Shown: positions 35,871-44,065 of the stretch, in pieces
Layout of the letters: every line of letters starts with the position of its first letter
Position numbering within the stretch: the first letter of the stretch is position 1
Source: Desulfomonilaceae bacterium
Lineage (GTDB): Bacteria > Desulfobacterota > Desulfomonilia > Desulfomonilales > Desulfomonilaceae
Direction: 5' to 3'
Assembly (NCBI GenBank): GCA_041662605.1
Contig: JBAZSD010000013.1
Span: 52,554 to 116,553 of the forward strand
Length of the DNA: 64,000 nucleotides
Notes under the pieces: generated by a model
Databases searched by the model: none
What the model saw: only the letters and a program-made list of their open reading frames with translations
What the model was told of the DNA's origin: nothing
Program-made: the position numbers and the translations under genes

Positions 35871-37547
35871 ATGGCGTTTAATAAATGTTTCCTGTCCCTG
35901 ATAGTAGCTCTGTTGGCCTTTTGCGCAGGATGCAACGAAAAGGCGGAAAAAAATAACGCGGCTGAACAAGGCGCCACGACAGAAACCAGCTCAAAAAAGG
36001 CCGCCGAAGTGGATACAAAACCCGCATATGGCGACATGCTCATAGTGGGTAGTATAGGAGACGCATCCGTACTCCTGCCGGTCCTGGCTTCGGACTCGGC
36101 GAGCGGAGACATAAACGGTCTGATCTATAACGGTCTTGTCAAGTATGACAAGGACATCAGGCTGGTAGGCGAACTCGCGGAAAAATGGGATGTTTCAGAG
36201 GATAAACTGAAAATTCGCTTTTTCCTCAGGAAAGGCGTCAAGTGGCATGATGGGCAGCCATTCACCGCCAAGGATGTGGAATATACTTACAAGGTTTATG
36301 TTGACCCCAAAACCCCAACCGCTTACTCGACTGATTTCCTTAAAGTAAAGGAATTCCGGGTTCTTGATGATCACACTGTAGAGGTCGTCTATGACCATCC
36401 CTACGCGCCTGCCCTGGGATCCTGGGGACAGGGAATATTACCCAGCCACCTGCTCGAAGGCGTAGACATCACAGAGAGTCCTCTGAAACGACATCCTATC
36501 GGCACCGGCCCTTACAAGTTCAAAGATTGGGTCACAGGGGAAAAAATCACGGTAGACAGCTTTCACGATTATTTTGATGGACGTCCATACATCAATAGGG
36601 TTATGACGAGAGTCATACCGGATCTAGCCACCATGTTCCTCGAATTGAAGGCTCTTTCCATTGACGAGATGGGATTGACTCCTCTCCAGTACGTCCGTCA
36701 GACCGACACCCAATGGTTTAAGGATAATTTTAACAGGTACAAGTATTTAGGTTTTGGCTACTCATATTTGGGTTACAATCTTCAGGATTGGAAATTCAAG
36801 GATAAACGGGTTAGGCAGGCTCTCACAATGGCGATTAACAGGGAGAGTATAGTTGAGGGAGTTCTGCTGGGCCTTGGAACAGTGACCGACACCCCTTATA
36901 AGCCCGACACATACTGGTACAATCCAAATGTTAAGAAATTCCCATATGATCCTGAAAAGGCAAAGCAAACGCTTGCTGAAGCCGGGTGGAAAGATACCGA
37001 TGGTGATGGTATACTGGACAAAGACGGTAAACCGTTTGAATTTACGATAATAACAAACCACGGCAATGAACTTCGAAAGAACGCCGCAATAATAATACAG
37101 AGAGACCTTAAAAAGGTCGGGATCACGGTCAAGATTCGTGTAATAGAATGGGCTGCATTTCTAAAAAATTTCATTAACAAGCGGAAATTTGAAGCCTGTC
37201 TTTTGGGGTGGGGCATTGGAATTGATCCCAGCCAGATAGATATATGGAATTCAAAGAAAACCGGCGAAAGTGAACTGAATTTTATCAATTATCAAAACCC
37301 CGAAGTTGACAGGTTGCTCGATTTGGGAGCGTCAACCTATAACCGGGAAGAACGAAAGAAATATTACGACCAGTTTCAGGAAATCATAGCGGAAGATCAA
37401 CCCTATACTTTTCTGTTTGTCCAGTACGCTTTACCGATCATCAATTCACGTTTTCATGGAATCCAACCTGCTCCCATCGGTATCAGTTACAATTTTCCAA
37501 AGTGGTACGTTCCCAAGGCTCTGCAAAAATACACGATCCAACAGTAA
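35871..37547 (+). CDS. ABC transporter peptide-type substrate-binding lipoprotein (SBP_bac_5)
   Basis: A 558-residue binding protein. The lipoprotein signal ends in FCAGC with Cys21, followed by a low-complexity linker (22-50). Family motifs are LAEKWDVSEDKLKIRFFLRK, GVKWHDGQPFTAKDVEYTYK, PIGTGPYKFKDW and DKRVRQALTMAINRESIV, then AEAGWKDTDGDGILDKDGKP. Such proteins bind oligopeptides, nickel chelates or other solutes. The ligand is not predictable. AGAGGAG precedes the ATG. It heads an operon with two permeases. Confidence 0.93.
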   Translation: MAFNKCFLSLIVALLAFCAGCNEKAEKNNAAEQGATTETSSKKAAEVDTKPAYGDMLIVGSIGDASVLLPVLASDSASGDINGLIYNGLVKYDKDIRLVGELAEKWDVSEDKLKIRFFLRKGVKWHDGQPFTAKDVEYTYKVYVDPKTPTAYSTDFLKVKEFRVLDDHTVEVVYDHPYAPALGSWGQGILPSHLLEGVDITESPLKRHPIGTGPYKFKDWVTGEKITVDSFHDYFDGRPYINRVMTRVIPDLATMFLELKALSIDEMGLTPLQYVRQTDTQWFKDNFNRYKYLGFGYSYLGYNLQDWKFKDKRVRQALTMAINRESIVEGVLLGLGTVTDTPYKPDTYWYNPNVKKFPYDPEKAKQTLAEAGWKDTDGDGILDKDGKPFEFTIITNHGNELRKNAAIIIQRDLKKVGITVKIRVIEWAAFLKNFINKRKFEACLLGWGIGIDPSQIDIWNSKKTGESELNFINYQNPEVDRLLDLGASTYNREERKKYYDQFQEIIAEDQPYTFLFVQYALPIINSRFHGIQPAPIGISYNFPKWYVPKALQKYTIQQ

Positions 37548-37557
37548 CGGAATCTGA

Positions 37558-38532
37558 ATGAACTTCCTGGTTAAAAGAATAGCTCTAATGATCCCGACTT
37601 TGATCGGGATCACAATTATTTCCTTCGCAGTGATGAAAATGGCGCCGGGTGATCCTACCAGCCTAATGACGGACCTGAATCCGAACATGAATGAAGAGGC
37701 GGTAAAAAGGATCAGAGCCCACTACGGGCTGGATCAACCATGGTCGGTCCAATATTTTAAGTGGTTGAAAAGCATGGCCTTACTGGACTTTGGGAGGTCG
37801 TTCGCCCCTGACAACAGGCTGGTCATAAACAAGATCTCAGAACGAATTCCAGTTACTCTTATGATTAATGTCCTTTCCCTGGCGCTTATTCTATCGGTTT
37901 CAATTCCGATTGGCGTCATGTCCGCTGTCAAACAGGACTCCCTCTTTGATCGAGTGTCGTCGCTTTTTGTTTTTTTAGGATTCGCCATACCAACTTTCTG
38001 GTTAGCTTTACTGTTGATGATTCTGTTTGGCGTCAAGCTCGACTGGCTTCCAATATCGGGATTGCGTTCTCTGAACTACTCGCATTTGACTTTTTCGGGG
38101 CAGGTATTGGACGTGGGGCGGCACCTAATATTACCGGTTTTTGTTTCAGCGTTCGGGGGACTTGCAGGAATGAGCCGTTACATGCGTTCCAACATGCTGG
38201 AAGTCATAAGACAGGATTATATCACCACCGCTCGAGCCAAAGGCCTCGATGAAAGGACTGTAATCTTCAAGCACGCCTTGAGAAACGCCTTGCTCCCGGT
38301 AATAACCATCCTCGGACTGTCTGTTCCGGGCTTGATCGGTGGCAGTGTAATCTTTGAGACGATTTTCGCGATCCCCGGTATGGGCCAGCTTTTCTACCAG
38401 TCCGTGATGATGCGGGATTATCCCACAATAATGGGAATACTTGTGATCGGGGCCGCTTTGACCCTGATTGGGAACCTCCTGGCCGATCTCCTTTATTCCT
38501 GGGCTGATCCAAGAATACGCGTCGGCGGTTAA
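37558..38532 (+). CDS. ABC transporter permease, DppB/OppB type
   Basis: A 324-residue inner-membrane permease with six membrane segments. The N-terminal stretch is MNFLVKRIALMIPTLIGITI and the EAA loop is RQDYITTARAKGLDERTVIF, ending with HALRNALLPVIT. These are typical of the DppB/OppB subunit. It begins 10 bases after the binding-protein gene. It needs DppD/DppF-type ATPases, which are not in this window. Confidence 0.95.
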   Translation: MNFLVKRIALMIPTLIGITIISFAVMKMAPGDPTSLMTDLNPNMNEEAVKRIRAHYGLDQPWSVQYFKWLKSMALLDFGRSFAPDNRLVINKISERIPVTLMINVLSLALILSVSIPIGVMSAVKQDSLFDRVSSLFVFLGFAIPTFWLALLLMILFGVKLDWLPISGLRSLNYSHLTFSGQVLDVGRHLILPVFVSAFGGLAGMSRYMRSNMLEVIRQDYITTARAKGLDERTVIFKHALRNALLPVITILGLSVPGLIGGSVIFETIFAIPGMGQLFYQSVMMRDYPTIMGILVIGAALTLIGNLLADLLYSWADPRIRVGG

Positions 38533-38589
38533 TAACTATGGGGAAGCGCTAGTAGATATTTATAGCAGGCTCGGACGTACGATTAGATA

Positions 38590-39429
38590 ATGTTTTTAAA
38601 TGAAGATTTTGTAAAACGAATCCGAAGGAATAAAATGGCGATGATCGGTCTGATCATCGTCGCCACATTGTTTTGCGTCGCGATTTTCGCGAATCAACTG
38701 GCGCCCTATTCTCCTTCAAAAATAGATACTTCAAACATCCTGGCCCCTCCAACGTGGAACCACGTCCTTGGCACTGATGTCCTCGGACGGGATGTCCTAT
38801 CCCGGATTATACACGGAGCGGGTGTTTCATTAAGTGTAGGCTTTGTGGCTGTGGGAATTTCCACTTTCATTGGAATGTTACTGGGCGCCGTCTCAGGATA
38901 CTACAGCGGTATCCTGGACAGGATAGTAATGCGCTTTGTGGACGTGATGCTTTGCTTTCCGTCATTCTTTCTCATCCTCGCTGTAATTGCGTTTGTCGGG
39001 CCAAGTATATGGAACATCATGATTGTAATTGGAGCGACATCCTGGATGGGAGTGGCCAGGCTGATCAGGGCAGAGTTCCTGAGCATCCGCGAGCGTGATT
39101 TTGTTCAGGCTGCAATAGCTCAGGGAGCAAGTGACGCCAGGATCATCTTTCTCCACATCCTCCCAAACGCGATGGCCCCTGTCCTGGTCGCTGCAACGCT
39201 AGGGATAGCGTCCGCCGTCTTGATTGAATCAGGACTGTCGTTTCTGGGGATAGGTGTTCAGCCTCCTGATCCATCTTGGGGTAACATGCTTACCGAAGGA
39301 AAGGACAACATCGAGATAGCGTGGTGGTTGTCGCTGTTCCCCGGTATGGCCATCCTGATTACCGTCATGGGATACAACATGCTCGGCGAAGGCATCAGAG
39401 ACTCCCTGGATCCCCGTCTCAGGCGATAG
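38590..39429 (+). CDS. ABC transporter permease, DppC/OppC type
   Basis: A 279-residue permease with the DppC/OppC start (cytoplasmic tail, then MIGLIIVATLFCVAIFANQL), the GTDVLGRDVLSRIIHGAGVS motif and the EAA loop RERDFVQAAIAQGASDARII. The end GEGIRDSLDPRLRR is characteristic. It pairs with the upstream DppB-type subunit. No ATPase gene follows; instead a formyltransferase-like gene starts 38 bases downstream. Confidence 0.95.
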   Translation: MFLNEDFVKRIRRNKMAMIGLIIVATLFCVAIFANQLAPYSPSKIDTSNILAPPTWNHVLGTDVLGRDVLSRIIHGAGVSLSVGFVAVGISTFIGMLLGAVSGYYSGILDRIVMRFVDVMLCFPSFFLILAVIAFVGPSIWNIMIVIGATSWMGVARLIRAEFLSIRERDFVQAAIAQGASDARIIFLHILPNAMAPVLVAATLGIASAVLIESGLSFLGIGVQPPDPSWGNMLTEGKDNIEIAWWLSLFPGMAILITVMGYNMLGEGIRDSLDPRLRR

Positions 39430-39467
39430 GCTTTTCTTCCATTATCCGCACATGGAGGCTAAACAGT

Positions 39468-40328
39468 ATGACGCTTAAAATAGGCTGGTTTTCAACAGGT
39501 CGCGATCCCGCCGCAAGAAACCTGCTGAAGACCGTTCATGATTATATAGCGCAGGAACACTTACCGGCTGAAATATCCTGGGTTTTCTGTCATCGAGAAA
39601 CCGGGGATGGTCCATTCAATGAAGAATACAAGCAACGAGAGATGTTTTTCGACCTTGCCGCGGGTTTTGACATCCCCGTAGCTACTCTCTCCCACGTAAA
39701 ATTCCTGCCTGATTTGAGAAAAAAGGGCCTTGCGGAGAGCGCATCAGCCGAAAAAGCTTCTCCGTCTTTACAGGAATGGCGGGACAAATTCGGACGAGAA
39801 GTCGTCAGAGTTGTAGAAATGCTCAGCCCGGCGGACCTGATCGTAATGGCCGGATATATGTTGATCATCGGCAAACCGGAACTCGAAGCTCTCGATATGG
39901 TCAACATACACCCTGCCCTGCCTTGGGGACCGAAAGGAACATGGCAGGAGGTTATCCATCAGTTGATAGGCGAAGACGCTTCTGAACAGGGGATAATGAC
40001 GCATCTCGTGACCAGCGAACTCGACCGTGGCCCAGTGATTTCGTATTCCAGTTTCCCGATCAAGGGACCTGACTGGGACGAACTGTGGGTGAATTGGAAA
40101 GCCGATATCCAGCCTTCTGACGGCCTTGAAAAGAGAGAATCACATCCGCTTTTCACAAAAATCCGTCATGAAGGTGAAATACGGGAATTACCGCTGTTAA
40201 ATTCCGCTATCAGGGAGCTTGCTACAGGCGCAATAATTGTTCGAGACAAAAAGATTTTCACTCACGGCTCTGTCCAGGATTCCGGTGTTGATCTAACTTC
40301 TGTGATTGAGGAGTATATTTCTTCCTGA
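39468..40328 (+). CDS. Formyltransferase-like protein (PurN-type fold)
   Basis: A 286-residue protein. It contains a formyl-transferase core: the glycinamide ribonucleotide transformylase-like histidine region VNIHPALPWGPKGTW, the acidic motif HLVTSELDRGPVI, and an N-terminal Rossmann part KIGWFSTGRDPAARNLLKTV. In PurN the motif reads IHPSLLP; here IHPALPW. About 85 extra C-terminal residues follow the usual end. It could transfer a formyl group from 10-formyl-tetrahydrofolate or act in a related hydrolysis. The substrate is unknown. The frame is open from 39321 inside the permease gene, but GGAGG precedes the ATG at 39468. It appears co-transcribed with the peptide-type importer. Confidence 0.75.
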   Translation: MTLKIGWFSTGRDPAARNLLKTVHDYIAQEHLPAEISWVFCHRETGDGPFNEEYKQREMFFDLAAGFDIPVATLSHVKFLPDLRKKGLAESASAEKASPSLQEWRDKFGREVVRVVEMLSPADLIVMAGYMLIIGKPELEALDMVNIHPALPWGPKGTWQEVIHQLIGEDASEQGIMTHLVTSELDRGPVISYSSFPIKGPDWDELWVNWKADIQPSDGLEKRESHPLFTKIRHEGEIRELPLLNSAIRELATGAIIVRDKKIFTHGSVQDSGVDLTSVIEEYISS

Positions 40329-40346
40329 GAATGCGAGTGAGCTAGT

Positions 40347-40988
40347 TCAATGGCAGTCAGCGCACACATTTCCGCGCAGACTTTCAACGCCCTCGCGGGC
40401 AATGATTGGAACCATTACAAGACCCGCTATCGGGTCAGCCCACCACCAGCCAAAAAGAGCGTTAAGAACCAGGCCTCCAAGCAATATAGCGGAGAGGTAG
40501 GCGCACAGATCAGTCTGCCGGGAGTCAGCGACCAGGGATTGGCTTTGCAAGCGGGCCGCAACTCGACGCTTGGCTCTCGCAAGAAGCGGCATCACGATCA
40601 ATGAGGCGCAGGCTAGAGCGATACCTATGACACTAACCTCCGGCTCCTCGCGTAATACCAGCGTTTTAGCGGCGTCAATGCCAACATAGGCCGCCAGAAT
40701 TATAAAACTGACGCCAACCAGCTTCACGGCAATTCTATCCCTGCTTTCATCGGCCTCGTGCAATTGCAGCCGCCAAAGCAATATCCCACCAGACAGGCAT
40801 TCGATAAGGGAATCGGCCCCAAATCCTAGAAGAGCTATACTACCTGCCGCTATGCCGGAGGCTACCGCCACCATCGCTTCTATAAGGTTCCAGCCTAACG
40901 TGAAATATTCCAGGCGCCGACCTTCCTGGGCGTGACGGGCTCGGGAGGCCATGCATTCACCTGAACAACATCCATCGAATTCATCCAT
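40347..40988 (-). CDS. CDF-like cation transporter with Cys-rich ends
   Basis: A 213-residue membrane protein with five to six membrane segments. Metal-site positions of the cation diffusion facilitator family are visible: GFGADSLIE in the second segment, and SRQTDLCAYLS with WWADPIAGLVM in the fifth and sixth. It lacks the cytoplasmic C-terminal domain, so it is shorter than ZitB or FieF (about 300). Both ends are Cys-rich: C7, C8 and C12 at the start (GCCSGEC) and C209, C212 at the end (CADCH). This suggests metal capture near the membrane. It is convergent with the formyltransferase gene. Confidence 0.8.
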   Translation of the reverse strand: MDEFDGCCSGECMASRARHAQEGRRLEYFTLGWNLIEAMVAVASGIAAGSIALLGFGADSLIECLSGGILLWRLQLHEADESRDRIAVKLVGVSFIILAAYVGIDAAKTLVLREEPEVSVIGIALACASLIVMPLLARAKRRVAARLQSQSLVADSRQTDLCAYLSAILLGGLVLNALFGWWWADPIAGLVMVPIIAREGVESLRGNVCADCH

Positions 40989-41117
40989 GCTGCTTTAATC
41001 TCCATCCAAACAGCCTAGTTCTCGACAGGAGCAGTTGGATTTTCGGGGGCGCAATAAGCGCAGGCTTTTAAACCCACCATCATCCAAATCGCAGGAGGCA
41101 ACGATAAACGAGGTCGA

Positions 41118-41720
41118 TTAGCCCCCCACGATGCGCTCTGTCACCACCAACACCACCAAAAAAATCATGTCCAAGCTAAGCCACTTCTCTATAGATTTGT
41201 CAAACAAGATGGTGGCAGACGCAGGGAATTCATCATCCTCTTTCCAAAGGACATACGTGACGGGAATTTCGGGAAACGGGAAAAAGGTCATGCCCTTGTC
41301 ACCATGGGCAGAGGGCACGGCTCCTAATTCTCGGCCCCGCTTTTCAAACGCGTCCGGACCCGAGCCGTACATTTTTACTATCGGGCTGACATGAAGGGCG
41401 TGAGGCCCCTGAAAGAAAGTAACTCCACCCTGCAAATCCTTCTCGCTTATTTCTTTTCCCGCTATGGGACCGCTATAATCCGCCACAAGATATCTTATCA
41501 GCAGAATCTGAAACTCTTCACTGAGCGGATTGATGGGGTTAGGATTAATCTCAACTATCCGACGCCCCAAAGGATCCACAAGATATAACGCGTTGAGGAA
41601 CTTCACTTCATATGAATGACCATCCTGGGAAAGTCCTACTCCCGGTTGTTTCAGGACTTTTTCGACCGAACGGCCGGCAAGGTCTTCCCAATGAAAAGGA
41701 TTGGGAGAAGCGCAACCCAT
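41118..41720 (-). CDS. DUF3786 family protein
   Basis: A 200-residue soluble protein. The C-terminal part with GVTFFQGPHALHVSPIV, GDKGMTFFPFPEIPVTYVLW and DDEFPASATILFDKSIEKWL matches DUF3786, a family common in anaerobes and of unknown function. The final residues, LSLDMIFLVVLVVTERIVGG, are more hydrophobic than usual. A run of six G residues lies just before the stop. GGAG stands eight bases before the ATG. It reads in the same direction as the CDF-like gene, 129 bases upstream of it. Confidence 0.75.
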   Translation of the reverse strand: MGCASPNPFHWEDLAGRSVEKVLKQPGVGLSQDGHSYEVKFLNALYLVDPLGRRIVEINPNPINPLSEEFQILLIRYLVADYSGPIAGKEISEKDLQGGVTFFQGPHALHVSPIVKMYGSGPDAFEKRGRELGAVPSAHGDKGMTFFPFPEIPVTYVLWKEDDEFPASATILFDKSIEKWLSLDMIFLVVLVVTERIVGG

Positions 41721-41966
41721 TTTTCAAACTCCGAATCTTGATTATTTCGTGCTGTATCTTCACCTTATCAGGCGCCTTCCACAACAGGCAATATTCAATT
41801 TACCAAAAAAATCATTTGGAGGCGCGGGATTTAATTGTTTGTACGGTATGTATCTACAATGCGAGTGAATCGCGGCCGATAAATTTAGTGAGTTTATGGG
41901 AAAATTGCTTGACTTTAATTAGTGTGAAATTAGATTAATTTAGTAAAGAATATATTAAGGCGACAG

Positions 41967-42434
41967 ATGTTACTTCTCAAGAAAGCTCTTGTAATTGTCT
42001 ACTGCCTGTCATTCATAGGAATGACGGTGTCGCCTTCTTCCGCGATTCCCTGTTGTTGTAAAACCAGGACCCCCTCTTCAACATCAGATGATTTTTCTGA
42101 TGCTGACCAACCACCTCCCTCCGACTCGTGCTGCGCAGCGAGAAAAGCGCAACCGCAAAACTGCTGCGCAAAGCACGCCCCAGTTGAGAACCATTGCTCA
42201 TTCACAAAGACAACCAACCTCAACTGCGGTCATTGTTCGTGCCTGAAACATCTGCAACTAATCGGTATATCCGAGAATCTCGGCGCTGATCGCGTTGAAA
42301 AATCTGACGCGCTGCTGGATGTTCCAGTTGACCCGTTGATCACTTCAACGACTTGCCATCAGACGGTTCTGGAAGAGTCCGCCATTTCGTCTTTAGATCA
42401 CACCTTTATCCTCCACTGCTCTCTTCGTATTTGA
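41967..42434 (+). CDS. Cys-rich exported protein, possible metal binder
   Basis: A 155-residue protein with an N-terminal signal peptide (about 1-26, ALVIVYCLSFIGMTVSPSSA) and clusters of cysteines after it: PCCCK, SCCAAR, NCCAKHAP, HCSF, NCGHCSCLKH. Histidines are interspersed in the middle. I do not recognise a family. The pattern suggests a periplasmic or membrane-attached soft-metal binder, and it stands first in the metal block, 133 bases before the HMA-domain gene. The last third (after residue 95) is Cys-poor. Coding is supported by the signal peptide and codon pattern. Confidence 0.6.
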   Translation: MLLLKKALVIVYCLSFIGMTVSPSSAIPCCCKTRTPSSTSDDFSDADQPPPSDSCCAARKAQPQNCCAKHAPVENHCSFTKTTNLNCGHCSCLKHLQLIGISENLGADRVEKSDALLDVPVDPLITSTTCHQTVLEESAISSLDHTFILHCSLRI

Positions 42435-42567
42435 TTCTATAAGTCTGTTTTCAGCTCATTAAATACAACACCCTGATTATACACGTATTATATGTCTAGG
42501 ATGCGCTATGACGCTCGCGTCGTGGCTCCCCGAGGCAAAGCAATAAGCCGGTACAAGGAGTCAACAG

Positions 42568-43518
42568 ATGTCTGAAGAAAGACAAGTAAAAAAGATTACC
42601 CTCGATACTCTCGAGGATAAAGAAAAGAAAGTAAGCACGGCAAAAATCAAGAAATTGGCCGCAGCGGTCATGGTGGTCGTGGTTACGGCATTCGGCGGGT
42701 ATTTCGTTTATCGAATGCTGTCTGGCGATCTGGTAGCGACCCGATTTGCAGTAAACAACATGACCTGTCCCGCATGTGTGCTCACTATCAAGGAAGCCAC
42801 AGAAAAAGCTCCCGGAGTTGTGGGAACGGACATCAGTCTCGCCGGAAGGGAGATTACGGTCCAGTACTATGACAAGAAAACATCCCCTGAACAAATCGAA
42901 AAGGTGATAGAAAAGGCTGGGTATCCTGTGAAGCTGGATGGGCTTTTCAGGCCCGCCTCCATCGGTAAGAATGATGTGGTCGTAGCCGGCGTTAACGGCA
43001 GGCCCATCTTGATGACCGATCTCAAGACCCCTCTTGATGTTGATCTTACTTCACCCAGATCATCCGATTTCTCCTCCACTTTTTTCTCTACGGTTGGGAA
43101 GGAAATTCTTTTGCAGGCAGCAGACAAGGAGAAGGTGGTTGTCCAGCCGCAGGAAGTCGAGACCGAGATCAAAGAAATAATGGAACGGCAGCCAATGAAT
43201 GAAGAGCAGTTCAAACAGAAGGCCAAAGAACAATTCGGCTCGTTGGAAAAATTTACGCAGGTAGTGGGCCAACGTCTTGGGATTCGAAAGCTCTTGGAAG
43301 AGAAGATCCCTGAAAACATTCAGGACCCAGCCGAGAGACAGCAAAAGGCAATAGAGTTGATCGGCGGTCTTTTCAAGGACTCGGATGTAACCATTTTTGA
43401 TCCAAATGTTCGTGAAAAAGTTCGGGCAACATCGGGACAGGATGACTGGAAAGTGTTTTGGCCACGCATGATAGCCTCTGACACGGACCTTAAGCGCCTG
43501 CTTTCCCAGAACAATTAA
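42568..43518 (+). CDS. Membrane-anchored HMA-domain/SurA-N-like fusion protein
   Basis: A 316-residue protein with three parts. A cytoplasmic tail leads into one membrane segment (about 29-50). A heavy-metal-associated domain follows (about 58-127) with the metal motif MTCPAC (65-70) and the typical end EKVIEKAGYPVKL. The rest (about 135-310) resembles the N-terminal region of SurA/PpiC-type periplasmic chaperones: VVAGVNGRPILMTDLK, then KEILLQAADKEKVVVQPQEV. No prolyl isomerase domain is present. The HMA domain would face the periplasm. AAGGAG precedes the ATG. It looks like a periplasmic metal chaperone feeding the next genes. Confidence 0.75.
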   Translation: MSEERQVKKITLDTLEDKEKKVSTAKIKKLAAAVMVVVVTAFGGYFVYRMLSGDLVATRFAVNNMTCPACVLTIKEATEKAPGVVGTDISLAGREITVQYYDKKTSPEQIEKVIEKAGYPVKLDGLFRPASIGKNDVVVAGVNGRPILMTDLKTPLDVDLTSPRSSDFSSTFFSTVGKEILLQAADKEKVVVQPQEVETEIKEIMERQPMNEEQFKQKAKEQFGSLEKFTQVVGQRLGIRKLLEEKIPENIQDPAERQQKAIELIGGLFKDSDVTIFDPNVREKVRATSGQDDWKVFWPRMIASDTDLKRLLSQNN

Positions 43519-43561
43519 TATCGCAATATAAAACAAAGTTTAAAAGAAAGGTGTACCTAGA

Positions 43562-44053
43562 ATGAAAAAAATAAGCAACTCAAGCAAGATGATGACTTTG
43601 TCCATGACCTTTTTGTTAATCGGCCTGGCCTTAACTCCGCTCATGACGGCAGACTATGCTTTTGCAGGTAATTTTACGGTTCCTGCGGTTAACGCTCAAC
43701 CCCAGAATGGCTTCTTTTCATTTCCCGTATCAGAATTTCAGGATGGTAGGGCAAGACATTTCAGCTACCAGGTTTCTCCGAATAAAACGATCCGTTTCTT
43801 CGTCATAAAGAGTTCCGATGGAGTTATCAGGGTGGCTTTCGACGCCTGTGAAGTTTGCTACAGAGCCCAAAAGGGTTACGTGCAACAGGGTGACAACATG
43901 GTTTGTATGAACTGCGGCATGAAATTCAAGAGCGTCAAAGTAAATGAAGTGACGGGTGGATGCAATCCTTCCGCTCTCAGGAGAACCGTGAAAGACGGCA
44001 AGGTCCTGATCAGCCAGAAGGATATGCTTGTCGGCGCGAAATACTTTCAATAA
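43562..44053 (+). CDS. DUF2318 protein (metal-binding, exported)
   Basis: A 163-residue protein with an N-terminal signal or anchor (about 10-36) and the DUF2318 signature: FDACEVCYRAQKGYVQQGD, then VCMNCGMKF and GGCNPSAL. Cys96, Cys99, Cys115 and Cys118 form two CxxC pairs. In Campylobacter and others DUF2318 proteins sit in operons with an FTR1 iron permease and a MacB-type ABC transporter. Here the ABC genes follow within 12 bases, but no FTR1 is present. The family's precise role is unknown; metal or redox handling is inferred. Confidence 0.85.
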   Translation: MKKISNSSKMMTLSMTFLLIGLALTPLMTADYAFAGNFTVPAVNAQPQNGFFSFPVSEFQDGRARHFSYQVSPNKTIRFFVIKSSDGVIRVAFDACEVCYRAQKGYVQQGDNMVCMNCGMKFKSVKVNEVTGGCNPSALRRTVKDGKVLISQKDMLVGAKYFQ

Positions 44054-44065
44054 AAGGGGCTGAAA

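Noticed and set aside
41010..41125. Frameshifted C-terminal extension of the DUF3786 protein across a six-G run
   Set aside because: A shift would add about 40 residues ending in ACAYCAPENPTAP, but the family end is already reached and nothing shows that the extension is conserved.
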